A stretch of DNA of 64,000 bases, taken from assembly GCF_007828865.1 (NCBI RefSeq), contig NZ_VIVK01000001.1:5332001-5396000 (forward strand). The letters are read 5' to 3'. The notes beneath the pieces were generated by a model, which had not been told where the DNA came from, searched no databases, and worked only from the letters and a program-made list of their open reading frames with translations. Shown one piece after another: positions 8,837 through 16,235 of this stretch. The stretch is from Kribbella amoyensis. Lineage in GTDB: Bacteria > Actinomycetota > Actinomycetes > Propionibacteriales > Kribbellaceae. The first letter of the stretch is position 1; each line of letters starts with the position of its first letter. The position numbers and the translations under genes were made by a program.

Positions 8837-10550
8837 CGGGACCCTTCAGGAACGTGTGCACCTGCGACACCACGACCGAGCCCTCACCGACCGCCGAGGC
8901 GACGCGCTTCACCGAGCCGCAGCGGACGTCGCCGACCGCGAACAACCCGGGCACGGTCGACTCGTACGGCTGCGGCGGCCGGTCCAGGGTCCAGCGGGGA
9001 TCGGCGGCCGCCTCGGTCCCGGCGAGCACGAACCCGTACCGGTCCCGGCCGACCGCCTCGGGCAACCAGCCGGTGCCCGGTTCCGCGCCGATCATCACGA
9101 ACAGCCCGTCGACGGGGAGCGCCTCCTCCGCGCCCGTGGTCCGGTCCCGCAGCGTGATCGTCTCCAGCCGGCCGTCGCCGCCCCCGTCGACCACCTCGCA
9201 CGAGGTCCGGAGTACCACGTTGTCGGCGGCATCGATCGCGTCGATCAGGTACTGCGACATGCTCGCGGACAGGTCCTTGCCGCGGATCGCCAACGTGACC
9301 AGGCGGCAGTACCGGGCCAGGTGGAGCACGGCCTGGCCGGCCGAGTTCCCCGCGCCGACCACGCACGCGTCCAGGCCGGTCAACCCGTGTGCCTCGGACA
9401 CGGACGCCCCGTAGTACACCCCGGCGCCGCTCAGCTTCTCCAACGCCGGTACGCCGAGCCGCCGGTACGCGACGCCCATCGCGAGCACGACCGCGCGGGC
9501 CCGGACCTCACCGACGTCGCCGATCTCCGCCCGGAAATGGCCGCCCTCCTGGTCGAGCTTGAGGACCTCGCGCATCAGCAGGAAGTGCGCGCCGAACACC
9601 CACGCCTGCTGGTACCCGCGTTGCGCGAGCTCCGACCCGGTGACGCCGCGGGAGAAGCCGAGGTAGTTGCGGATCAGCGAGCTCGTCCCCGCCTGGCCAC
9701 CGATCGCCTCCCGCTCGACGACCAGGGTGCTCAGGCCCTCCGACGACGCGTACACCGCGGTCGCGAGGCCGGCCGGCCCACCACCGATCACGAGCACGTC
9801 GAACTCCCGTTGCTCGTCCTTCAGCGTCGTCCGGACGCCCCACGCCTCGGCGACCTCGGCGTCGGTCGGATCGCGCAACAACGTCCCGCCGATCGCGGGC
9901 ATCCAGACCAGCACGTGATCCCCGGGATCGGGTTCGTCGAGCTCCCGCAGGACCAGGTCCGCCAGCGGCGTACCGGTCGCGCGGAACGCACTCGGGATGC
10001 CGTTGCGGACCAGGAGCCCGCGGATCGCGTGGCCGCGCGGGGATCGCTCGTCGGCGACCACGACCACCTCGCGGAGGTTGTCCACCTCGTTCCGCGACCA
10101 CTCCTGGACGAACTCGGCCACCGTCCGGTGGAACAGCTCGTCCCGCTCGATCCACGGCTTCAGCACGTAGTAGTTGATGTCCCCGACGGCCATCGCGGCC
10201 AGGATCGCGGCCGCGGTGGTCCGGCGCGCCCAGGCGCCCCACTCGATCAGCAGCGCCCGGCGGGCGTCGGGATGCAGCGTGCGGGCCTGCTCGAGGATCT
10301 GCGCCCGCTCGTTCTCGGCGAGCGCGTGATCGACCAGGACGACCGCCACGCGTTGCCCCAGTTCGTGCGCGAACTGGAGACCGGCCAGCGCGGCGTCCGC
10401 GGTGAGCTCACCGCGGACTCTGAAATCGACGCCGAAGCTCCGTTCCAACTCGGCCTCGATGCGATCCAGTCGTTCCGGATCGGTGTCGACGACGAGCAGC
10501 AACGGCCTTGCCGCGCGCAGGCTCGGCCTGGCGTCGGGTTCCCCACCCAT
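8829..10550 (-). CDS. Receiver-domain / thioredoxin-reductase-like fusion flavoprotein (redox CxxC lost)
   Basis: 573 residues from ATG 10550. Residues ~16-140 are a response-regulator receiver: acidic pair in VVDTDPE, phospho-acceptor Asp in VVLVDHAL, conserved Lys in YYVLKPW. A short glutaredoxin-like segment (VVVVADERSPRGHAIRGLL) follows, without cysteines. The remainder is a thioredoxin-reductase-type FAD/NAD(P)H oxidoreductase: FDVLVIGGGPAGLATAVYA, ACVVGAGNSAGQAVLHL, and FAVGDVRCGSVKRVASAVGEG. The CxxC that reduces thioredoxin is replaced by a YYGASVSEA sequence, so disulfide reductase activity is doubtful. This fused family is known in actinobacteria and other phyla; its partner is not settled. 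Here it is coupled to an adenylate cyclase. Confidence 0.85.
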   Translation of the reverse strand: MGGEPDARPSLRAARPLLLVVDTDPERLDRIEAELERSFGVDFRVRGELTADAALAGLQFAHELGQRVAVVLVDHALAENERAQILEQARTLHPDARRALLIEWGAWARRTTAAAILAAMAVGDINYYVLKPWIERDELFHRTVAEFVQEWSRNEVDNLREVVVVADERSPRGHAIRGLLVRNGIPSAFRATGTPLADLVLRELDEPDPGDHVLVWMPAIGGTLLRDPTDAEVAEAWGVRTTLKDEQREFDVLVIGGGPAGLATAVYASSEGLSTLVVEREAIGGQAGTSSLIRNYLGFSRGVTGSELAQRGYQQAWVFGAHFLLMREVLKLDQEGGHFRAEIGDVGEVRARAVVLAMGVAYRRLGVPALEKLSGAGVYYGASVSEAHGLTGLDACVVGAGNSAGQAVLHLARYCRLVTLAIRGKDLSASMSQYLIDAIDAADNVVLRTSCEVVDGGGDGRLETITLRDRTTGAEEALPVDGLFVMIGAEPGTGWLPEAVGRDRYGFVLAGTEAAADPRWTLDRPPQPYESTVPGLFAVGDVRCGSVKRVASAVGEGSVVVSQVHTFLKGPDG

Positions 10551-10601
10551 GCTGCGACGGTAAGTCTGCCGCCGGGGGCAGGCAACGGCCCAAACGTTTG
10601 A

Positions 10602-10640
10602 TCGCCGGTCCTGTCCGCCCCAGTGGGACAGGACCGGCGA
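10602..10640 (-). terminator. Strong hairpin downstream of the M4 protease gene
   Basis: Perfect 15-base stem (10602-10616 with 10626-10640) and 9-base loop, 56 bases past the protease stop and upstream of the flavoprotein gene. It has no U tract, as is usual for high-GC intrinsic terminators. Confidence 0.75.
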
Positions 10641-10695
10641 AGTACCCAACGAGCGGCTGATCGCGATCAGGTCGCGGATCAACCGCTGTTGCGGC

Positions 10696-12288
10696 TCAGT
10701 TCACGCTCACCGCGGACCAGGCCGCGGCCACGGCCGCCCGCTCCGGGCTGGCCGCGCCGTACAGGTCGGTGGCCGCGTTCAGCGTCGCGGTCCGGGCCTG
10801 CGCGTAGGTGGTGCCGGTGGTGAAGTACGTGGTCAGCGCGCGGTACCAGATCTTGCCGACCTTGTCCTTGCCGATGCCGCCGACGGTGGTGCCGTTGCAG
10901 GTCGACGAGTTGTGCGGCAGCCCGCCGATCGTCTTCGCGCCGCTGCCCTCGGCGAGCAGGTACGCGAAGTGGTTGGCGACCCCGGACGAGTAGTGCACGT
11001 CGATGTTGCCGATCCCGGAGTACCAGCAGTCCTTGGAGCTGCCGTCCTTGCTCGGCTTGTCCATGAACCGCAGCGCCGGGCGGTCCTTCATGATCTCCTC
11101 GCCGATGTAGTAGTCGCCCGGGTCGTTGGTGTTGTTGGCGTAGAACTCGACCAGGGTGCCGAAGATGTCGCTGGTCGCCTCGTTCAGGCCGCCGGACTCA
11201 CCGGAGTAGGTGAGGTTCGCGGTCGCGGTGGTGACACCGTGGGACATCTCGTGACCGGCCACGTCGATCGAGACCAGCGGACCCGCCACGACGTTGTCGC
11301 CGTCGCCGTAGGTCATCTTGGTGCCGTCCCAGAACGCGTTCACGTAGTTGGTGCCGTAGTGCACCCGGCTCTGGACGCCCTTGCCGTCGTTGAAGATCCC
11401 GTTCCGGCCGTGGGTCGACTTGTAGTAGTCGAACGTCTTCGCGGCGCCGTAGTGGGCGTCCACGGCCGCGGAGGCGCGGTCGGCCGTCGTCCCGGTACCC
11501 CAGTGGTTGTCCGCGTCGGTGAACCGGGTCGCGGCCGGGCAGCCGATCCCGAACAGCTGGCACAGGATCGAGTCGGTCTTGTTGTTCGCGTCGGTGGTCC
11601 AGCCACCGCCGCGAACGCTGTCGGTGAGCGTGAACCCGCCGGTCGCCGTACTGGTGTCCAGCGGGACCGTGCCGCTGTACAGGCTCTTGCCGTCGCCGGT
11701 GGCGGTGTGGATGTGCTGCTCGCTGATCAGCTTCGCGCCGGTCAGCGCGTCGATCGTGGTGCTGACGTGGCTCGGGGTGCCGTCGGCCTGGGTCCCGGCG
11801 GACTCGACCAGGTAGGCGAGCCTCGGGGCGCCCTTGCGCGCCTCGATCACCAGCGCCGGCTTCCCCTCGGCCTTGTGCCCTCCGGCCAGTCCCTTCGCGG
11901 TGGCGCCGGCGATGCTGACCTTCGGCGTCCGGCCGACGTTCGCGGACCGGGTCAGGGTCTGGCTGACGCCCTTCCAGGCGCCGTCCTTGGCCTGGTGCAC
12001 GACGACGTCGCCGCCGAGGACCTTCAGGCCGCCGATACTGCGGTCCATCCGGACATGGCTGGTGCCGTCCGCGTCGACGATCACGTCGCGGACCGCGAAC
12101 GCGTCGGCGCCGGTCGCGCGCAGCGTGCCGAGATGGTCCGCGATCGCGGCCTTCACCTGGGCGGCCGCGGCGGCCGGGGCGGGGGCGGGATCGGCCTTCG
12201 GGGCTCCGGTGGCGGTGGAGGTCCCCAGACCGAGGGCGGTGACGGTCGCCACTGCGGTGGCAGCGGCGAGCAGGGCGGATCTGTTCAT
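10696..12288 (-). CDS. Secreted M4-family (thermolysin-like) zinc metalloprotease
   Basis: 530-residue pre-pro-enzyme. An N-terminal signal peptide (MNRSALLAAATAVATV, cleavage near TATGAP) leads into a propeptide of ~190 residues. The mature part holds the zinc site VAGHEMSHGVT (two His and the catalytic Glu) and the third ligand in SGGLNEATSDIFG. The later WYSGIGNIDVHYSSGVANHF segment carries the family's active-site His region. Length and order match bacterial neutral proteases without C-terminal PPC domains. It probably degrades extracellular protein. The TTACCG-rich upstream gap separates it from the divergently transcribed polymerase gene. Confidence 0.95.
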   Translation of the reverse strand: MNRSALLAAATAVATVTALGLGTSTATGAPKADPAPAPAAAAAQVKAAIADHLGTLRATGADAFAVRDVIVDADGTSHVRMDRSIGGLKVLGGDVVVHQAKDGAWKGVSQTLTRSANVGRTPKVSIAGATAKGLAGGHKAEGKPALVIEARKGAPRLAYLVESAGTQADGTPSHVSTTIDALTGAKLISEQHIHTATGDGKSLYSGTVPLDTSTATGGFTLTDSVRGGGWTTDANNKTDSILCQLFGIGCPAATRFTDADNHWGTGTTADRASAAVDAHYGAAKTFDYYKSTHGRNGIFNDGKGVQSRVHYGTNYVNAFWDGTKMTYGDGDNVVAGPLVSIDVAGHEMSHGVTTATANLTYSGESGGLNEATSDIFGTLVEFYANNTNDPGDYYIGEEIMKDRPALRFMDKPSKDGSSKDCWYSGIGNIDVHYSSGVANHFAYLLAEGSGAKTIGGLPHNSSTCNGTTVGGIGKDKVGKIWYRALTTYFTTGTTYAQARTATLNAATDLYGAASPERAAVAAAWSAVSVN

Positions 12289-12450
12289 CCTCGCGCTCCT
12301 TCAAGCAGTGTCCCGGGGGCCTCACGCCCCAGGAACGAGGTGCTGGAACGTTACCGCTCAGTCACCAAGGGTGGCCAGGGGTTGCGAAAAGTTCGCTTTC
12401 CCGCGCGCTGCCGGCGGACTTGGCCGGTGCCGGGCGGTAGGTTCGCGAGC

Positions 12451-13509
12451 ATGGCGGCGACCAAGGCAATCGAGCTGGAGATCGCGGGGCGGACGGTACG
12501 GGTGAGCAACCCCGACAAGCCGTACTTCGCCGACCGCGGCCTGACCAAGCTGGACATCGTGAACTACTTCGTCGCGGTCGGCGACGGCATCCTCGGCGCC
12601 CTCCGGGACCGGCCGACCACGCTCGAGCGCTGGCCCGGCGGCTGGTTCGAGGGCGCGAAGCTGTCCACCCGGATGGACAACCGCGGCGACGCGTTCTACC
12701 AGAAGCGCGTCGCCAAGGGCGCCCCCGACTGGGTCGAGACCGCCACCATCACCTTCCCGAGCGGCCGCCCCGCCGACGAGGTCTGCCCGACCGAGCTGGC
12801 CGTCGTCGCCTGGGCGGTCAACCTCGGCACCCTCACCTTCCACCCGTGGCCGGTCCGCCGCCCCAACGTCGACTTCCCGGACCAGCTCCGGATCGACCTC
12901 GACCCCCAACCCGGGACGGACTTCAAGAACGCGGCCGAGGCGGCACCGGTCCTGCGCGAACTCCTCGCCGAGCACGGCCTCGAGGGGTACCCGAAGACCT
13001 CGGGCGGTCGCGGGCTGCACGTGTACGTCCCGATCGAGCCGCGGTGGAACTTCGTCGAAGCCCGCCGCGCCGTGATCGCACTGGGCCGCGAACTCGCCCG
13101 CCGGATGCCGGACCAGGTCACCGTCAACTGGTGGAAGGAGGAACGCGGCGAACGCGTCTTCATCGACTTCAACCAGATGGCCCGCGACCGGACGATCGCC
13201 TCGGCGTACTCGGTCCGCCCGAACGCGCGAGCGCGGGTGTCGGCGCCGCTGCGGTGGGAAGAGGTTGGCGACGTGGTGCCGGACGACTTCGACGTGCTGA
13301 CGATGCCTGCGCGGTTTGCCGAGGTGGGCGACCTGCATGCGGCGGTGGGGGAGAAGGCGTTCTCCCTGGAGTCCCTGCTGGAGCTGTCGGCCAAGCAAGA
13401 GCGCGACCACGGCGAAGGCGACCTCCCGTACCCACCGGAGTACCCGAAAATGCCAGGCGAACCGAAACGCGTCCAGCCGTCGAAGGACCGGGACAGGCCG
13501 CGCGACTAG
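12451..13509 (+). CDS. Stand-alone LigD-type polymerase/primase domain
   Basis: 352-residue protein of the archaeo-eukaryotic primase superfamily, equivalent to the polymerase domain of LigD. The metal-binding DLD of IDLDPQPG (Asp149, Asp151), the TSGGRGLHVYVP strand with its conserved His, and VFIDFNQMARDRTIASAYSVR are all visible. Such proteins add nucleotides at gapped or broken ends in non-homologous end joining. The start at ATG 12451 gives MAATKAIELEIAGRTVRVSN, the usual family beginning; a longer open frame upstream runs antisense to the protease and is not used. No Ku or ATP-dependent ligase gene is in the window. The C-terminal tail is Pro/Lys-rich. Confidence 0.9.
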   Translation: MAATKAIELEIAGRTVRVSNPDKPYFADRGLTKLDIVNYFVAVGDGILGALRDRPTTLERWPGGWFEGAKLSTRMDNRGDAFYQKRVAKGAPDWVETATITFPSGRPADEVCPTELAVVAWAVNLGTLTFHPWPVRRPNVDFPDQLRIDLDPQPGTDFKNAAEAAPVLRELLAEHGLEGYPKTSGGRGLHVYVPIEPRWNFVEARRAVIALGRELARRMPDQVTVNWWKEERGERVFIDFNQMARDRTIASAYSVRPNARARVSAPLRWEEVGDVVPDDFDVLTMPARFAEVGDLHAAVGEKAFSLESLLELSAKQERDHGEGDLPYPPEYPKMPGEPKRVQPSKDRDRPRD

Positions 13510-13522
13510 CAAGCTCCCCAAA

Positions 13523-13580
13523 CCCTGTCCGAGGTCCCGGGTAGCTGGGGGAGGACACGCAGTCGGGACCTGGGACAGGG
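13523..13580. terminator. Large hairpin between convergent genes
   Basis: Two blocks of inverted sequence, CCCTGTCC (13523-13530) with GGACAGGG (13573-13580) and AGGTCCCG (13532-13539) with CGGGACCT (13564-13571), form a long stem just past the polymerase stop. The rest of this 226-base gap (to 13735) contains more short dyads and no convincing gene. It probably serves as a terminator for the polymerase gene, possibly for both strands. Confidence 0.6.
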
Positions 13581-13735
13581 TGTGCTGGTGTGCCAGGTCC
13601 CCGGATCTTGTCCTGAGTTCGGCGTGGTCAGCTCGTTCGGCGTCGTGAGGCCGGAACTCGGTGCTGCGCGTTGGTACCGAGGTGCGCGGTGGTGCCGGCG
13701 GGAGGGACGGCGTTCGTTGGTGGTCGCGCTGGGGT

Positions 13736-14491
13736 TCAGAGGGCGCGGAGGTAGCCGCCGTCGACCGGGATCATCGTGCCGGTGACGAAGGAGGCTGCCG
13801 GCGACAGCACGAACGCCGCCACCCGCCCGAACTCTTCCGGCGTGCCGTAGCGCCTCAGCGGGATCAGCTTCTCCGCAGCGCGCCGTGCGGATTCCGGGTC
13901 GCCGGCTTTGCGGTCGAGCTCCCGGACCCGATCGGTGGCGATACGCCCGGGCAGGAGGCCGTTGACGCGGATGCCGTTCGGGCCCAGCTCGTCGGCGAGG
14001 TTCTTGGCGACCATCGCGAGCCCTGGACGCAGGCCGTTGGAGATGGCGAGATTGTTCAGCGGCGCCTTCACCGACGACGACAGCACGAAGGCGATGGAGG
14101 TGCCGTCCGAGCCGGAGCGGGCTACCGAGCGGGCGATGCGGAGGCCGCCGAGGAAGACGCTGTCGAAGGCTGCTCGCCAGTCGTCCTCTTCGGAGTCGAG
14201 GACCGTACCGGGGCGCGGGCCGCCGACGCTGATCAGGGCGCCGTGGAGGGCACCCCATTTGGCGACCGCGGTCGCGGCGAGGCGTTCGGCGCTTTCCGGG
14301 TCGGCGTTGTCGACCGGGATGCCGACGACGTTCTCGCCGAGTTCGGCGGCGGCTCTCGCGATCGACTCCTCGTTGCGGCTGGAGATCACCAGCCGGGCGC
14401 CCTCTTCGGCGAGAACGCGCGCCGTGGCGAGGCCGAGGCCGCCGCTGGCGCCGGTGACGATGTAGGTGCGATCGCGAAGTCCGAGGTCCAC
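13736..14491 (-). CDS. Divergent SDR-family protein lacking the catalytic Tyr/Lys
   Basis: 251-residue Rossmann-fold protein. The nucleotide-binding TGASGGLGLATARVLAEEGA and the GIRVNGLLPGRIATD segment are clear short-chain dehydrogenase features, and the C-terminal TGTMIPVDGGYLRAL is typical. The active-site region that should read YxxxK reads LNNLAISNGLRPG, so both the catalytic Tyr and Lys appear to be replaced; the preceding SSSVKAP serine stretch is kept. The protein may bind NAD(P) without the classical reaction. It lies 124 bases downstream of the alpha/beta-hydrolase gene on the same strand and may be co-transcribed with it. Confidence 0.8.
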   Translation of the reverse strand: MDLGLRDRTYIVTGASGGLGLATARVLAEEGARLVISSRNEESIARAAAELGENVVGIPVDNADPESAERLAATAVAKWGALHGALISVGGPRPGTVLDSEEDDWRAAFDSVFLGGLRIARSVARSGSDGTSIAFVLSSSVKAPLNNLAISNGLRPGLAMVAKNLADELGPNGIRVNGLLPGRIATDRVRELDRKAGDPESARRAAEKLIPLRRYGTPEEFGRVAAFVLSPAASFVTGTMIPVDGGYLRAL

Positions 14492-14615
14492 GGCCCCATC
14501 CTGCCGTACTGCGTGCCCGCGCGCCGCCGCGCACGCCGGGCCGAGTGTCTCCCGTGGTGAGCCGGCCGACGCCGCCTCGGCGCGAACCCTCGCCAGTTGT
14601 CGGCACCCATCCGGC

Positions 14616-15515
14616 TCATCGATGGATCGGCTTCGCCGGAGCAGATTCCTCGACCGGCACTTGCGCTGATCGCGAGGCTGACGTGACGAAGTCGGCGATC
14701 AGCGCCGCAAGGTGATCGGGCTGGTCCAGCGGCACGAGCGTGTACGAGTCGTCGACGAGCTTCACCTCGGAATTCCTGAGCGCCCGCGAGAGACGCTCGG
14801 CGTGCTCGACGGGCATCACCCGGTCCTCGGCGGCCCAGACGATGAGCGCCCCGCCCTCGAAGCGATGCAGCCGCTCGACAGCGTCGACGAGCTGCCGCCG
14901 GTCGACCGCCTTCATCATCCTGATCACATCGCGCCGGACCCGGCCGTCGGCGCCGAACGCGGCCAGCCACGCGCCGAAGACCGCGGCGTCGATCGGCCGC
15001 TTCGCCATCCATCCGAACGTCATCGGCAAGCGCCTCAGAGCCGGGATCCGCAGCGTGGCCATCGCCATCCGCAGACCGCCCGGTACGGCACTCGCGATCG
15101 CCATCGTCCGGCCAGGAAGACCGGGCGGGAAGTTCTCGAACGCGTCGGATGACACCAGTACGAGTCGATCGACCAGGTCCGGTTGCTCGGCCACCAGCAG
15201 CTGAGCCAGCGCACCGCCGGTGTCGTTGCCCACCAGCGTCACCTCGCGAAGCCCCAAGGACCGGATGAGCTCACCCACCAACCGGGCAACGGCGGCGGGG
15301 CTCTGATCGGCTCCTTCCGGCCTGGGGAGTCGATGCGCGCCCAGTGGCAGCACGGGGACGATGCAGCGCAGGTGCGGGCGCAGCAACTCCACCACGGGCT
15401 CCCAGAGCCGCTCGTCCATCAGGGCGCCGTGCAAGAACACCACCGGGCGGTCACCCGTTCCGGTGTCGACGTACTCGAGCGTGGTGTCGCCGAGCTGCCG
15501 GGACTTCCTCTCCAT
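14616..15515 (-). CDS. Alpha/beta-hydrolase with aspartate in the nucleophile position
   Basis: 299 residues from ATG 15515, which GAGGAG precedes by 8 bases. The oxyanion segment VFLHGALMDERLW, the nucleophile elbow LVGNDTGGALAQLL, the acid AAEDRVMPVEHAERL and the C-terminal His of QPDHLAALI are all present. The elbow has Asp where esterases have Ser, the arrangement of haloalkane dehalogenases and epoxide hydrolases, so one of those chemistries or a divergent member is more likely than a simple esterase. It is divergent from a TetR regulator across two strong dyad repeats, so repression by that protein with relief by a small ligand is likely. Confidence 0.82.
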   Translation of the reverse strand: MERKSRQLGDTTLEYVDTGTGDRPVVFLHGALMDERLWEPVVELLRPHLRCIVPVLPLGAHRLPRPEGADQSPAAVARLVGELIRSLGLREVTLVGNDTGGALAQLLVAEQPDLVDRLVLVSSDAFENFPPGLPGRTMAIASAVPGGLRMAMATLRIPALRRLPMTFGWMAKRPIDAAVFGAWLAAFGADGRVRRDVIRMMKAVDRRQLVDAVERLHRFEGGALIVWAAEDRVMPVEHAERLSRALRNSEVKLVDDSYTLVPLDQPDHLAALIADFVTSASRSAQVPVEESAPAKPIHR

Positions 15516-15528
15516 CACCGACTCCTCT

Positions 15529-15567
15529 GTAATCCGTGGATTACGTGTAATGTAATCCACGGATTAC
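15529..15567. promoter_or_regulatory. Tandem TetR operator in the hydrolase/tetR divergent promoter
   Basis: Two 16-base dyads, GTAATCCGTGGATTAC (15529-15544) and GTAATCCACGGATTAC (15552-15567). Each is a TAATCC-N2-GGATTA palindrome, and the two are exact reverse complements of one another. Their centres are 23 bases apart, about two helical turns. The site starts 13 bases upstream of the hydrolase start and ends 23 bases upstream of the tetR start. This is the expected operator for the adjacent regulator. Confidence 0.85.
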
Positions 15568-15590
15568 AGCGTCGACAAGGGGATGCGCGG

Positions 15591-16226
15591 ATGCCTGACA
15601 GACTCACCGGTCCGGCCGTCGGCAAGACGCGCGACCGGCTGCTGACGGCCGGCCTCCGGCTGTTCGCCGAGCACGACTTCCACTCGGTGAGGGTCGGCGA
15701 CATCGAGGAGGCGGCCGGTCTGGTCCCGCGGCGGGGCGCGATGTACCGGCACTTCGCGAGCAAGGACGCCCTGCTCGAAGCCGCCGTCGAGGCGCACCTG
15801 CAATCGGTGGCGGCCGCCGGCTTGCAGTACCAGGGCGACGGCGAGCGGCCGGTCGCGAGTACGGGCGAGGTCGGCGCGCTGATCCTGGCCGAGATGGACC
15901 GGCAGCAGCTCATCACTCTGGTCCTGGAGCGGAACGGGCACCGGTTGCCGGCGCTCCGCGATCGATTCCGGGCCGGGGTGTCGGACGCGGGGTACCGCAC
16001 CATGCGGAACCTGCTGACGGCCTGGCTGTCCGCTGCCCGGCCGACCGCCGAACCCCGGTTCGTGGACGGGCTCGCGGTGCACCTGCTCGGGGCGATGGTC
16101 AACGCCCGCCGCTCCACCTGGACCCTGGGCGCGCCACCCCTCGGGCTCACCGACGCGGAGCTGATCGCGGGCTGGGTCGCCCTCTGCGACGGATGGCTCG
16201 CCGGCGGCCGCCCGGATCAGACCTGA
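15591..16226 (+). CDS. TetR-family transcriptional regulator
   Basis: 211 residues from ATG 15591 with AGGGG ahead. The N-terminal helix-turn-helix is clear (TRDRLLTAGLRLFAEHDFHSVRVGDIEEAAGLVPRRGAMYRHFASKDALLEAAVEAHL, given here only as its start TRDRLLTAGLRLFAEH and end MYRHFASKDALLE). The C-terminal ligand domain is not assignable. It is divergent from the Asp-type hydrolase, with a tandem dyad between them that it most likely binds. Longer frames running upstream are antisense to the hydrolase and were not used. Confidence 0.9.
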   Translation: MPDRLTGPAVGKTRDRLLTAGLRLFAEHDFHSVRVGDIEEAAGLVPRRGAMYRHFASKDALLEAAVEAHLQSVAAAGLQYQGDGERPVASTGEVGALILAEMDRQQLITLVLERNGHRLPALRDRFRAGVSDAGYRTMRNLLTAWLSAARPTAEPRFVDGLAVHLLGAMVNARRSTWTLGAPPLGLTDAELIAGWVALCDGWLAGGRPDQT

Positions 16227-16235
16227 CCGAGAGCG

